This document shows positions 1 to 7,231 of a stretch of 35,134 nucleotides of DNA, in pieces. The notes under the pieces were generated by a model. It ran no database searches and had not been told where the DNA came from. It worked only from the letters and a program-made list of their open reading frames with translations. A program made the translations under genes and the position numbers. Source of the DNA: a virus; the IMG/VR virus record IMGVR_UViG_3300044491_000017, positions 1 to 35,134 of that record; one strand, given 5' to 3'. The stretch's first letter is position 1. Each line of letters opens with the position of its first letter.

Positions 1-1
1 A

Positions 2-172
2 ATGGCACAGGAAGAAACTGCAAACAAACGTAGTGTCGGGTCACTAAATCAATCACCACGTCCAAAGCTACGCCCAGAGGGTAATGCTAAAGGCGGCTAT
101 AAAACTAAAATGGCTAAAGGCGGCTATGCTAACTGTGGTGCATCTGTCCCAGGGACTCAAGGTAAGAAGTAA
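2..172 (+). CDS. Small glycine/lysine-rich protein (56 aa), unknown function
   Basis: An open frame of 56 codons with ATG at position 2 and a TAA stop at 170-172. The true start could lie upstream of the window. The protein is basic and rich in Gly and Lys. It contains SPRPKLRP (residues 18-25) and MAKGG, followed by a short tail with one Cys (YANCGASVPGTQGKK). The same SPRPKLRP string opens the 974-aa protein at 7375, and MA[KR]GG recurs in the virion proteins at 7375 and 24263. That suggests, by inference, a virion-associated or assembly-linked peptide. A purine-rich stretch at its 3' end (GGTAAGAAG) probably serves as ribosome binding site for the next gene. I do not recognise a named family. 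Confidence 0.6.
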   Translation: MAQEETANKRSVGSLNQSPRPKLRPEGNAKGGYKTKMAKGGYANCGASVPGTQGKK

Positions 173-176
173 TCTT

Positions 177-365
177 ATGTGGCTTGCAGTTGTTATGTTA
201 TGTACATCTCCTTCGGTTTATAACTGTAGTGTTATATCTAAGACAGATGAAATATTTGAAACATTGCAATCTTGTAAAAATGAAACAAATAAAGTTGTAG
301 ATTACCTTAAAGCAAAAGGTGCATATGCGATTCCTTATTGCATTAAAGTAGGAAATAATGTATAA
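177..365 (+). CDS. Small probably exported Cys-containing protein (62 aa), unknown function
   Basis: The frame is open further upstream (an ATG at 84), but that part overlaps the previous gene. The ATG at 177 follows GGTAAGAAG at a suitable distance, so it is the preferred start. The protein begins with a short hydrophobic segment (MWLAVVMLCTSP), which looks like a signal peptide or membrane anchor. A polar segment follows with three further cysteines (YNCS, QSCKN, PYCIK), which could form disulfides in the periplasm. It ends with TAA at 363-365, sharing one base with the next ATG (TAATG), so translation is probably coupled. Function unknown; a role at the cell envelope is only inference. Confidence 0.6.
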   Translation: MWLAVVMLCTSPSVYNCSVISKTDEIFETLQSCKNETNKVVDYLKAKGAYAIPYCIKVGNNV

Positions 366-586
366 TGCCAGTAGAAAAAGTAGAAGGTGGCTACCGTTGG
401 GGTAAGTCAGGTAAAGTTTATAAGCGTAGAATAGATGCTGTTAAACAAGGACAGGCTGTTATGGCCCAAGGATATAATCAATATAAAAGTGGGGGATATA
501 TTATGGAAACGTGTAAAGGATGTACCACACGTGGTAACTGTTTAGCAGCAGGTAAATGTTTAGGTAGTGAGAAAAAAAGCAAATGA
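365..586 (+). CDS. Small Cys-rich protein (73 aa), possible metal-binding, unknown function
   Basis: The start overlaps the previous stop as TAATG. The N-terminal half is basic with a GGYRWGKSGKVY segment. The C-terminal half has four cysteines spaced C-x2-C-x5-C-x5-C (residues about 50 to 65: CKGC, GNC, GKC), compatible with a small zinc- or metal-binding knuckle, though no known family is clear to me. It ends in ATGA overlap with the next gene (583-586), so it sits in a translationally coupled string of small genes. What it does cannot be said from sequence. Confidence 0.65.
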   Translation: MPVEKVEGGYRWGKSGKVYKRRIDAVKQGQAVMAQGYNQYKSGGYIMETCKGCTTRGNCLAAGKCLGSEKKSK

Positions 587-795
587 ACTTTACAGATTGG
601 AAAGATGAACTAGAAAAGTTTGGTTACGTAGTAAGTGCAAATACAATCACAACAAAGCGTGGAGATGTATTAGCAGGTAAAGATCCATACGGTGGTACAT
701 TTATTTCTGACTCACGTATTCAAGACATTCTTTCTAAAAAACCGACATGGACAGAAAAAGTAATTAAGAAAGTTACACGTAAGAAGAAAAAGTAA
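583..795 (+). CDS. Small basic-tailed protein (70 aa), unknown function
   Basis: Begins in ATGA overlap with the upstream gene. The first 50 residues look like a small alpha/beta fold (MNFTDWKDELEKFGYVV, then TITTKRGDVLAGKDPYGG). The C-terminus is a strongly basic run (VIKKVTRKKKK) that could bind nucleic acid or acidic surfaces. No signal peptide or membrane segment is seen. It closes the first group of coupled small genes. A 32-nt gap follows, with a good Shine-Dalgarno for the next gene. Unknown function. Confidence 0.65.
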   Translation: MNFTDWKDELEKFGYVVSANTITTKRGDVLAGKDPYGGTFISDSRIQDILSKKPTWTEKVIKKVTRKKKK

Positions 796-827
796 CTATT
801 GGATTAACACACACAGGAGACACACAC

Positions 828-1061
828 ATGAGCAATCCATATCAAATTCGTACAGACTTACTTGTTATGTCTAAAGAAATGTTAGACAAAGCATACGATT
901 CACAAATGGAAGTAGCACGTAAGGCTATGGACATCTACAAAGAGAACACTGAACAAGCACTAGAAGCTTGGCAACGATATATTCCTAAGATGTACACTCC
1001 AGAAGAAATCAAAGCCAAAGCAGAAGAGTTATACTCTTTTGTATCTAAGGATAATAAATAA
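828..1061 (+). CDS. Conserved small helical phage protein (77 aa)
   Basis: ATG at 828 is preceded by ACAGGAGACACACAC, a good ribosome binding site. The protein is almost entirely predicted helical (MSNPYQIRTDLLVMSKEML, then ARKAMDIYKENTEQALEAW) and begins with MSNPYQIR. From memory, proteins with this start occur in T4-like marine phages, usually annotated as hypothetical. It has no cysteines and no membrane segment. Its stop shares one base with the next ATG (TAATG). The role is unknown. Confidence 0.75.
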   Translation: MSNPYQIRTDLLVMSKEMLDKAYDSQMEVARKAMDIYKENTEQALEAWQRYIPKMYTPEEIKAKAEELYSFVSKDNK

Positions 1062-1420
1062 TGTCACTAGTATCGCAGGGTAAACCAGCACGTAGACGAT
1101 CTGTATGGGGCCATAATAATGGCACCACTACAGAGGACGTGTATACTTGCCCTGCTAACTGTGTTGCAGAACTAACCTATTTAATTGTTAATAACTCTGG
1201 CGGTAGTACCAATAGTGTTTCAGTAAAGTGGTACGATATCTCTGCTTCGTATGCTTCTGGTTTTGTAGAAGGTAGAAGTTTAAACGCAGGTGATTTTATT
1301 GAATTTGCAAATATAGAACTTGTATTAGAAGCAGGTGATAAAATTCAAATTACTCCTACTTCTGCTGGGCACATCGACTCCGTACTTACAGTAACAGAAA
1401 CATTTAATCCAGTAGGATAA
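1061..1420 (+). CDS. Beta-rich small protein, probable virion or accessory structural protein (119 aa)
   Basis: Starts by TAATG overlap with the upstream gene. The sequence is beta-rich and low in charge (for example VAELTYLIVNNSGGST, then VSVKWYDIS), typical of small phage decoration, fibre or adhesin-like domains. Residues near the end (LEAGDKIQITPTS) resemble the jelly-roll-like small proteins often found in marine phage structural operons. Function is inferred from composition and context only. It is the last gene before an intergenic region with a hairpin and a promoter-like site, so it probably ends a transcription block. Confidence 0.65.
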   Translation: MSLVSQGKPARRRSVWGHNNGTTTEDVYTCPANCVAELTYLIVNNSGGSTNSVSVKWYDISASYASGFVEGRSLNAGDFIEFANIELVLEAGDKIQITPTSAGHIDSVLTVTETFNPVG

Positions 1421-1440
1421 TGCATAACGGGGTTGCATTA
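1418..1440 (+). other. Short hairpin at the end of the first gene block
   Basis: TAATGCA (1418-1424) can pair with TGCATTA (1434-1440) around a 9-base loop, TAACGGGGT. It includes the stop codon of the preceding gene and overlaps the -35-like hexamer of the promoter candidate. There is no T-tract after it, so it is at best a weak terminator or an mRNA 3' end stabiliser. Confidence 0.35.
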
Positions 1441-1461
1441 TTAACGATAGTATAGTATAAC
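1433..1461 (+). promoter_or_regulatory. Candidate sigma70-type promoter upstream of the DUF1127/lysis genes
   Basis: TTGCAT (1433-1438), then 17 bases, then TATAAC (1456-1461). A second TATAAC lies 15 bases on, at 1471-1476. The same pattern (TTGACA, 16 bases, TATAAC, second TATAAC 14 bases on) is found ahead of the major capsid gene at 11675-11716. Being at the only two substantial plus-strand intergenic gaps that carry it supports a promoter role. The leader to the ATG at 1520 would be about 50 nt. No experimental support. Confidence 0.5.
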
Positions 1462-1480
1462 TATACATGGTATAACTATC
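1446..1480 (+). repeat. Paired TATAACTAT(A/C) element with inverted repeats
   Basis: GTATAGT (1450-1456) and ACTATAC (1460-1466) form a 7-bp stem with a 3-base loop. GATAG (1446-1450) and CTATC (1476-1480) flank it. TATAACTAT occurs twice (1456 and 1471). The same doubled word occurs at 11697 and 11711 ahead of the capsid gene. It could be a binding site for a phage or host transcription factor, or a part of a phage-specific promoter. Confidence 0.45.
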
Positions 1481-1519
1481 TTTGGTAATTAAGTTACCGT
1501 TAACATAAGGAGTTATACT

Positions 1520-1681
1520 ATGAACAGAATTAAAAAATTTGTAAACAAACTAATCGAAGCACGTCAACGTGAAGTTAATCGTAAGATTGCACTGAATCAA
1601 CTGTATAAAATGTCTGACCGTGAATTACAGGACTTAGGCATTGGACGTGGTGACATTCGTAGAATTGTATATATGAGCTAA
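1520..1681 (+). CDS. DUF1127 (YjiS-like) small protein (53 aa)
   Basis: The ATG at 1520 follows AAGGAG at 1507-1512, and the frame ends with TAA at 1679-1681. The C-terminal half, YKMSDRELQDLGIGRGDIRR, is the diagnostic DUF1127 pattern (helix, then L-x-D-[IL]-G-[IL]-x-R-x-[ED]-I). DUF1127 proteins are abundant in Alphaproteobacteria. Some have been linked to stress, phosphate or RNA-related regulation, but the biochemical activity is not settled. In a phage it may be a captured host regulator or RNA/protein adaptor. It is the first gene after the promoter-like site and lies directly before the lysis genes, 2 bases from the next ATG, so it would be expressed with them. The family call is strong; the role is inference. 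Confidence 0.85.
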   Translation: MNRIKKFVNKLIEARQREVNRKIALNQLYKMSDRELQDLGIGRGDIRRIVYMS

Positions 1682-1683
1682 TA

Positions 1684-1986
1684 ATGGTAGAAGACTACGA
1701 TCTAAATGGTAACGGTATTATTGATCCAGATGAACGTGAGATCATGTTGGAAGATCGTCGTCGTAAAATGGAAGATGCTGATAGCAAAAGGGATACACAA
1801 CGTAGACTTACTGTAGCTTGTGCTGCTGGAATGCTACTATATCCCTTTGCTATTTTAGTTTCTTCTGCACTAGGGCTTAATGAAGCTGCTAGTTTAATTG
1901 CAGATATTGCTACTGTATACGTAGTAGCTGCATCTGGCGTAGTTGCTGCCTACTTTGGCTTTAACGCAATGGAAGCAACAAAATGA
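1684..1986 (+). CDS. EF-hand-containing two-TM membrane protein, lysis-cassette member (100 aa)
   Basis: The N-terminus carries a canonical 12-residue EF-hand calcium-binding loop, D6-L-N8-G-N10-G-I-I-D14-P-D-E17. A charged helix follows (EDRRRKMEDADSKRDTQRR). Two hydrophobic segments come next, roughly residues 43-66 and 69-93 (LTVACAAGMLLYPFAILVSS and an AATVYVVAASGVVAAYF-like stretch). The gene overlaps the holin by ATGA (1983-1986) and lies upstream of the endolysin. A holin, antiholin or membrane-located lysis regulator is a reasonable inference, and calcium responsiveness would be unusual. From memory, similar proteins occur in other marine phages. Only one EF loop is present, so it would need to dimerise or pair for a usual EF-hand fold. 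Confidence 0.7.
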   Translation: MVEDYDLNGNGIIDPDEREIMLEDRRRKMEDADSKRDTQRRLTVACAAGMLLYPFAILVSSALGLNEAASLIADIATVYVVAASGVVAAYFGFNAMEATK

Positions 1987-2369
1987 TACAAGCACTTATT
2001 GGACCAATAGCAGAGTTAGCAGGTGGTTGGCTTAAAGGTAAAGCGGATCAACAAGCGGCTATAACAAATCTTAAGTTAGTAGAAGCAGAAGCTAAAGCTA
2101 CTATTATGAAATCAGCAGCTACGTCTGAAGCTGACTGGGATCGTATTATGGCAGAAGGTAGCCAGAACTCATGGAAAGATGAGTGGCTAACTATTCTCTT
2201 CTCGATTCCACTAATACTTTCTTTTTGTGGAGAGTGGGGACGTACAGTAACTGCTGAAGGATTTGCTGCATTGGAGACTATGCCTGAATGGTATCAGTAT
2301 ACTCTTGGTGTTATTGTAGCTGCAAGCTTTGGCATACGTTCAGCAACTAAATTATTTGGTAAGAGATAA
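1983..2369 (+). CDS. Holin, 3-TM / gene-transfer-agent holin-like (128 aa)
   Basis: Starts with an amphipathic, mildly hydrophobic segment (MIQALIGPIAELAGGWLKG). A charged helical stretch follows (LKLVEAEAKATIMKSAATSE), then two clear membrane segments: WLTILFSIPLILSF (about 71-84) and YTLGVIVAASFGIRSAT (about 106-122). The arrangement fits the GTA_holin_3TM type, which forms lesions in the inner membrane to release the endolysin. It overlaps its neighbours by ATGA upstream and TAATG downstream, so it is coupled to the M15 peptidase gene. Family assignment is from pattern and context. Confidence 0.7.
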   Translation: MIQALIGPIAELAGGWLKGKADQQAAITNLKLVEAEAKATIMKSAATSEADWDRIMAEGSQNSWKDEWLTILFSIPLILSFCGEWGRTVTAEGFAALETMPEWYQYTLGVIVAASFGIRSATKLFGKR

Positions 2370-2839
2370 TGGTATTTAAACTTTCTAAAAAATCTTTGGG
2401 CAAACTTGAAGGTGTACACCCTGACATGGTAGCAACAGTTAAACGTGCTATTGAGTTAACTAAGGTAGACTTTGGTGTTACCTGTGGACTACGTACTGTA
2501 GAAGAGCAGAAGAAGCTAGTAGCTGCTGGCAGATCACAGACAATGAACTCTAAGCATATACCACAGTCTACTGGTTATTCTCATGCGGTAGATCTAGTAG
2601 CGTATGTAGGAAAAGATATTTCTTGGGAACTGAATGTCTATGATGATATTGCAGATGCAATGGCAGAAGCTGCTAATGAAGTAGGTTGCGCTATGAAGTG
2701 GGGTGCTGCTTGGTCAGTAGGTGATATTACTAAGTACGTAGGTACAATGGAAGAAGCTATGATGGAATACATTGATCTTCGTCGTAGCCAAGGTAAACGT
2801 CCGTTTATTGACTCCCCCCATTTTGAATTGATTGTGTAA
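2369..2839 (+). CDS. Endolysin, M15-type zinc D,D-/L-Ala-D-Glu-peptidase (156 aa)
   Basis: Cuts the peptide part of peptidoglycan to lyse the host. The M15 signature is present: substrate-side CGLRTVEEQ (residues 39-47), then the zinc site S-K-H63 ... S-H-A-V-D75 and the C-terminal S-P-H151-F-E-L. H63, D75 and H151 are the likely zinc ligands by comparison with VanY/T5-endolysin-like peptidases. There are several extra residues between H63 and the AVD segment, compared with the usual SxHxxGxAVD. There is no signal peptide, so it needs the holin. The length of about 155 aa fits single-domain phage M15 endolysins. Confidence 0.85.
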   Translation: MVFKLSKKSLGKLEGVHPDMVATVKRAIELTKVDFGVTCGLRTVEEQKKLVAAGRSQTMNSKHIPQSTGYSHAVDLVAYVGKDISWELNVYDDIADAMAEAANEVGCAMKWGAAWSVGDITKYVGTMEEAMMEYIDLRRSQGKRPFIDSPHFELIV

Positions 2840-2848
2840 GGAAATATT

Positions 2849-3220
2849 ATGGCTCGTGAGTTAACAGAACAACAACAAAAATTTCTAGCTGTCTTGTTTG
2901 ATGAAGCAGGTGGTGATGTTCTCACGGCTAAAAAACTAGCTGGCTATTCAGATACTACAAGTACTACTCAAGTAGTAGCTAGTTTAAAAGAAGAGATCAT
3001 TGATGCCACACACATGTTTATGTCACGTAATGCGCCAAAAGCTGCAATGGCTATGGTAGGTGCTTTATATGACCCAACTGAGTTAGGTATCCGTGATAAA
3101 ATGCAAGCAGCAAAAGAGTTACTTGACCGCACAGGCTTAGTAAAAACTGAGAAGATGCAAGTTGAAGCCAAGGGCGGTGTTATGTTAATGCCACCAAAAC
3201 AAATGGAAGACGATGACTAA
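2849..3220 (+). CDS. terS: Probable terminase small subunit (123 aa)
   Basis: ATG at 2849 with AAGGAAATATT upstream. The N-terminal part, TEQQQKFLAVLFDEAGGD followed by TAKKLAGYSDTTSTTQVV, looks like the DNA-binding helix-turn-helix of small terminase subunits. Helices follow, then a C-terminal tail of Gly/Met/Pro and acidic residues (PPKQMEDDD) that could contact the large subunit. It lies two genes before the terminase large subunit and overlaps the next gene by 8 bases (ATGACTAA). In this role it would recognise the packaging site. The call rests on order and the HTH-like region. Confidence 0.65.
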   Translation: MARELTEQQQKFLAVLFDEAGGDVLTAKKLAGYSDTTSTTQVVASLKEEIIDATHMFMSRNAPKAAMAMVGALYDPTELGIRDKMQAAKELLDRTGLVKTEKMQVEAKGGVMLMPPKQMEDDD

Positions 3221-3638
3221 ACCATTAAAGCAATGGAAGTTACCCCAACCAACAGACATTAAAGAAGATAACGAATGGGTTCCTATACCCCGTATATCAA
3301 GAACAATACCCTTTGGGTATGACCTAGACCCCGACGATCCAGACGTACTACTCCCCAATGAACATCAGTTAGATATGTTGATGCAAGCACAACAGTATCT
3401 AAAACAATATTCTTATCGTGAAGTAGCCCATTGGCTTACACGAAATACGGGTAGAGACATATCTCATGTAGGTTTGAAGAAGCGGTTAGACAATGAACGA
3501 AGAAGAAAAAACAAAGCTGGAAGCCTACGCAGATGGGCAAACTATGCGAAAAAGGCAATCGCCAAAGCGGAAGAGATCGAATCAAAACGACTCGGAGCAA
3601 AAACAGATAGCCAAAGTAACGAAGGCAGCACAGCCTAA
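3213..3638 (+). CDS. HTH-like basic protein between TerS and TerL (141 aa)
   Basis: A short acidic/proline-rich N-terminal half (DLDPDDPDVLLPNEHQLD) is followed by a probable helix-turn-helix, YSYREVAHWLTRNTGR then DISHVGLKKRLDNERRRK (about residues 70-105), and a basic helical tail. It overlaps the gene upstream by 8 bases. Its last 146 bases are shared, in another frame, with the start of the terminase large subunit. It is likely a DNA-binding packaging accessory, possibly the real small subunit or a partner of the gene before it. Which of the two is TerS cannot be settled here. Confidence 0.7.
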   Translation: MTKPLKQWKLPQPTDIKEDNEWVPIPRISRTIPFGYDLDPDDPDVLLPNEHQLDMLMQAQQYLKQYSYREVAHWLTRNTGRDISHVGLKKRLDNERRRKNKAGSLRRWANYAKKAIAKAEEIESKRLGAKTDSQSNEGSTA

Positions 3639-5073
3639 ACCTGCACCAATTGTAAATGAAATACCAATTGAACAGGCACATAACGTAATCTTTAAACCTA
3701 ACGCTGGTCCTCAAACAGATTTCTTGGCTGCAGGTGAACGAGAAGTATTATATGGTGGCAGTGCTGGTGGCGGTAAGTCTTATGCTATGTTGGCTGATCC
3801 CTTACGTTTTATGGGTCACCCAGCTTTTTCTGGACTACTACTTCGCCATACAACAGAAGAACTTAGGGAGCTTATATTTAAGTCTCAAGAAATGTACCCT
3901 AAGATTTGGCCTGGAATTAAATGGTCAGAAAGAAAGATGCAGTGGACTGCGCCTTCTGGTGCGAGATTGTGGATGTCCTATCTCGATAAAGAAGATGACG
4001 TTCTGCGCTACCAAGGTCTAGCATTTAGCTGGATAGGCTTTGACGAATTGACGCAATGGCCCACACCATTTGCATGGAATTACATGCGGTCACGTCTACG
4101 GTCCACTGCACCTGATCTACCTGTGTATATGAGGGCCACTACTAACCCTGGGGGTAGAGGACATCACTGGGTTAAAAAAATGTTTATTGATCCTGCACCT
4201 GCAGGTAAGTCTTTTGAAGCTACCGATATTGAAACAGGTGAAGTATTACGTTATCCTGCAGGGCATGAAAAAGCAGGTAGACCTCTATTTAAACGTAGAT
4301 TCATACCAGCTAGACTAAAAGATAATCCGTATTTATCTGAGCAAGGTGACTATGAAGCAATGCTACTATCCCTACCAGAACAGCAACGTAGGCAGTTGCT
4401 AGAAGGTGATTGGGACATTAAAGAAGGTGCAGCATTTACAGAATTTGATAGAAGTATTCATGTAGTCGAACCGTTTCCAATTCCAAGTAACTGGGTTAAG
4501 TTTAGAGCATGTGACTACGGTTACGGATCATACAGTGCGGTACTTTGGTTTGCTGTATCTCCTAATGAACAAATAATATGTTATAGGGAACTATACGTAA
4601 GTAAAGTATTAGCTACTGATCTTGCAGATATGGTATTGCAACTTGAAGCCGAAGATGGTAATATTAAGTATGGTGTTCTTGACTCTAGCTTATGGCATAA
4701 GCGAGGTGATACTGGTCCCAGTCTAGCAGAACAAATGATTATGCGTGGTTGTCGCTGGCGACCATCAGATCGTTCCAGAGGCTCACGTGTAGCTGGTAAA
4801 AACGAAATACACAGACGTTTACAGTTAGATGAATTTACAGAAGAACCAAGACTAGTATTTTTTAATACTTGCACAAACATGATAGCACAGTTACCTGCAT
4901 TGCCTATTGATAAAAAGAATCCAGAAGATATTGATACATTATCAGAAGATCACTTGTACGATGCTTTAAGGTACGGTATAATGTCCAGACCACGTTTTAG
5001 TGTTTTTGACTTTGATCCTCACGGAAGACCCTCTACAGGAATGAGAATAGCAGATAGTACCTTTGGATACTAA
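3493..5073 (+). CDS. terL: Terminase large subunit (526 aa)
   Basis: The packaging motor ATPase and nuclease. Walker A is G-G-S-A-G-G-G-K-S at residues 88-96, Walker B is SWIGFDE with D184-E185, and ATTNPGG follows at about 216-222. Nuclease-domain acidic residues are visible in ACDYGYG, YGVLDSS and LYDALRYG. An adenine/Q-motif-like stretch, FKPNAGPQTDF, precedes Walker A, so the start must lie upstream of about residue 60. The two ATG choices, 3493 and 3544, both lie inside the preceding gene, giving an overlap of 95-146 bases. The first 50 residues are Lys/Arg/Gln-rich. The portal gene follows after 13 bases. Confidence 0.95.
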   Translation: MNEEEKTKLEAYADGQTMRKRQSPKRKRSNQNDSEQKQIAKVTKAAQPKPAPIVNEIPIEQAHNVIFKPNAGPQTDFLAAGEREVLYGGSAGGGKSYAMLADPLRFMGHPAFSGLLLRHTTEELRELIFKSQEMYPKIWPGIKWSERKMQWTAPSGARLWMSYLDKEDDVLRYQGLAFSWIGFDELTQWPTPFAWNYMRSRLRSTAPDLPVYMRATTNPGGRGHHWVKKMFIDPAPAGKSFEATDIETGEVLRYPAGHEKAGRPLFKRRFIPARLKDNPYLSEQGDYEAMLLSLPEQQRRQLLEGDWDIKEGAAFTEFDRSIHVVEPFPIPSNWVKFRACDYGYGSYSAVLWFAVSPNEQIICYRELYVSKVLATDLADMVLQLEAEDGNIKYGVLDSSLWHKRGDTGPSLAEQMIMRGCRWRPSDRSRGSRVAGKNEIHRRLQLDEFTEEPRLVFFNTCTNMIAQLPALPIDKKNPEDIDTLSEDHLYDALRYGIMSRPRFSVFDFDPHGRPSTGMRIADSTFGY

Positions 5074-5086
5074 TAAGGAAAAGTAA

Positions 5087-7231
5087 ATGGCAGAAGATAC
5101 AGATGTCTTTATTGAAGACGATGCAATCGTTTTAGAAGATTCAGAAGATACAAATATTGACGATGCAGATACATCTAAAATTATTCCATTTATTATGGAA
5201 AGATTTAGTCGTGCCGAAGACTATCGTAGACAAGACGAAGAACGTTGGTTACGTGCTTATCGTAACTATCGTGGTATATACGGTCCAGAGGTTCAGTTTA
5301 CGGAAGCTGAAAAATCTCGTGTATTTATTAAGGTAACTAAAACAAAAACACTAGCTGCGTATGGACAAATTGCAGATGTTCTTTTTGCTAAAAATGCTTT
5401 TCCAATTAGTATTGATCCTACGGAACTTCCAGACGGTATTGTTGAAGATGTATCGTTTGATCCAGCTTTACCAGAAGAATTACGTGAGGATAAAAAGTCA
5501 CAGCCTATATCTCCCTATGGCTATAGAGGTGATGGTAAAGAACTACCTGCAGGTGCTACTTCAAAAACACTACAGGAACTACTTAATCCTGAATTAAATA
5601 AAAAACTAGAAACAATTAATGGTGTTCAAGCTGGAGCAGGAACAACTCCTACATCAGTTACTTTTAGTCCTGCTATGATAGCAGCTAAAAAAATGCAGAA
5701 AAAAATTCAAGATCAGTTAGAGGAATCTTCTGCATCTAAACACCTACGTAATACTGCATTTGAAATGGCGTTATTTGGCACAGGGATCATGAAAGGTCCA
5801 TTTGCTGTAGATAAAGAGTATCCTAGTTGGAATGATGAAACAGGAGAATACTCTCCTATATTTAAAACAATGCCACAAGTATCACATGTATCAGTGTGGA
5901 ACTTTTACCCAGACCCCGATGCAAATAATATGGATGAAGCACAGTATGTTATTGAACGTCACAAACTATCACGTTCACAATTACGTGCATTAAAAAGACG
6001 ACCTTACTTCCGTGCGTCTGTTATAGAAGACGTAATTTCTTTTGGTGAAAATTACATCAAGTCTTATTGGGAAGATGATCTATCTGATTATGCACCAGAG
6101 TCTGGCGTAGAACGTTTTGAAGTACTTGAATATTGGGGCATGGTTGATGTAGCAATGCTTATGGATCAAGGCGTAGATATTCCTCGTGAATTAGAAGACG
6201 CAGATGAACTACAAGCAAATGTTTGGATTTGTAATGGTAAACTCTTGCGTATGGTTATGAATCCATTTAAACCTGCTAAGATTCCTTACATGGCTGCACC
6301 TTATGAACTTAATCCATATTCATTTTTTGGTGTTGGTATTGCTGAGAACATGGATGATACGCAGACGCTGATGAATGGTTTCATGCGTATGGCGGTAGAC
6401 AATGCTGTATTATCTGGTAATCTACTGATTGAAGTAGATGAAACTAACCTAGTTCCAGGTCAAGACCTATCAGTATACCCTGGCAAAGTATTCCGTAGAC
6501 AAGGTGGTGCACCAGGGCAAGCAATCTTTGGTACTAAGTTCCCCAACGTTGCAGGTGAAAACTTACAGTTGTTTGACAAGGCACGAGTACTTGCTGATGA
6601 GTCCACAGGCTTCCCATCATTTGCTCATGGACAAACTGGCGTACAAGGTATCGGACGTACAGCATCTGGTATTAGTATGCTAATGGGTGCAGCTACAGGC
6701 AGCATCAAGAATGTAATTAAAAACGTAGATGATTATTTACTACGCCCACTAGGTGAGGGCATGTTCCGCTTTAACATGCAGTTTGACTTTGATCCTGAGA
6801 TTAAAGGTGACCTAGAAGTTAAAGCTCGTGGAACAGAATCACTTATGGCTAATGAAGTACGCAGCCAACGACTTATGCAATTTATGCAAGTTGCATCCCA
6901 ACCAGCACTTGCACCGTTTGCTAAGTTTCAATACATTATTCGTGAAATTGCAAAATCTCTAGACCTTGACCCTGACAAAGTAACTAACAATATGAGTGAT
7001 GCTGCAATTCAAGCTGAGTTAATGAAATCATTCCAGCAAGAACAGCAACAGCAGCAAGGGGGAGCACCAGCAGGTGTAAACCCAATGGATACATCAGGAG
7101 CAGGTGGGGGTACTATAGGCATGGGCCAAGCACCTACACCGCAAGAGCAAGGATTTAGCGGTAATGCAGGACAGCAGGGAGCACCACAGCAAGCTGAAGG
7201 CACTGGTCAGCAACCAAGCCCAATGGCGTAG
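5087..7231 (+). CDS. Portal (head-to-tail connector) protein (714 aa)
   Basis: Forms the dodecameric ring at the capsid vertex through which DNA passes. Its size and its position directly after TerL fit. It has an acidic N-terminus, then AEDYRRQDEERWLRAYRNY, which resembles the N-terminal helix of podovirus portals. Later come a WNFYPDPDA segment (about 270) and a stem/wing region ending in TGVQGIGRTASGISMLMGAA (about 523-542), the usual late portal motif. The C-terminal 60 residues are low-complexity Gln/Gly/Pro-rich (QQEQQQQQGGAPAGVNP), probably flexible. The AAGGAAAAGTAA upstream is a good ribosome binding site. The last 68 bases overlap the next gene. Confidence 0.9.
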   Translation: MAEDTDVFIEDDAIVLEDSEDTNIDDADTSKIIPFIMERFSRAEDYRRQDEERWLRAYRNYRGIYGPEVQFTEAEKSRVFIKVTKTKTLAAYGQIADVLFAKNAFPISIDPTELPDGIVEDVSFDPALPEELREDKKSQPISPYGYRGDGKELPAGATSKTLQELLNPELNKKLETINGVQAGAGTTPTSVTFSPAMIAAKKMQKKIQDQLEESSASKHLRNTAFEMALFGTGIMKGPFAVDKEYPSWNDETGEYSPIFKTMPQVSHVSVWNFYPDPDANNMDEAQYVIERHKLSRSQLRALKRRPYFRASVIEDVISFGENYIKSYWEDDLSDYAPESGVERFEVLEYWGMVDVAMLMDQGVDIPRELEDADELQANVWICNGKLLRMVMNPFKPAKIPYMAAPYELNPYSFFGVGIAENMDDTQTLMNGFMRMAVDNAVLSGNLLIEVDETNLVPGQDLSVYPGKVFRRQGGAPGQAIFGTKFPNVAGENLQLFDKARVLADESTGFPSFAHGQTGVQGIGRTASGISMLMGAATGSIKNVIKNVDDYLLRPLGEGMFRFNMQFDFDPEIKGDLEVKARGTESLMANEVRSQRLMQFMQVASQPALAPFAKFQYIIREIAKSLDLDPDKVTNNMSDAAIQAELMKSFQQEQQQQQGGAPAGVNPMDTSGAGGGTIGMGQAPTPQEQGFSGNAGQQGAPQQAEGTGQQPSPMA

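Noticed and set aside
84-176. N-terminal extension of the 62-aa protein from an ATG at 84
   Set aside because: It overlaps most of the 56-aa gene in another frame. The ATG at 177 has a suitable upstream GGTAAGAAG.
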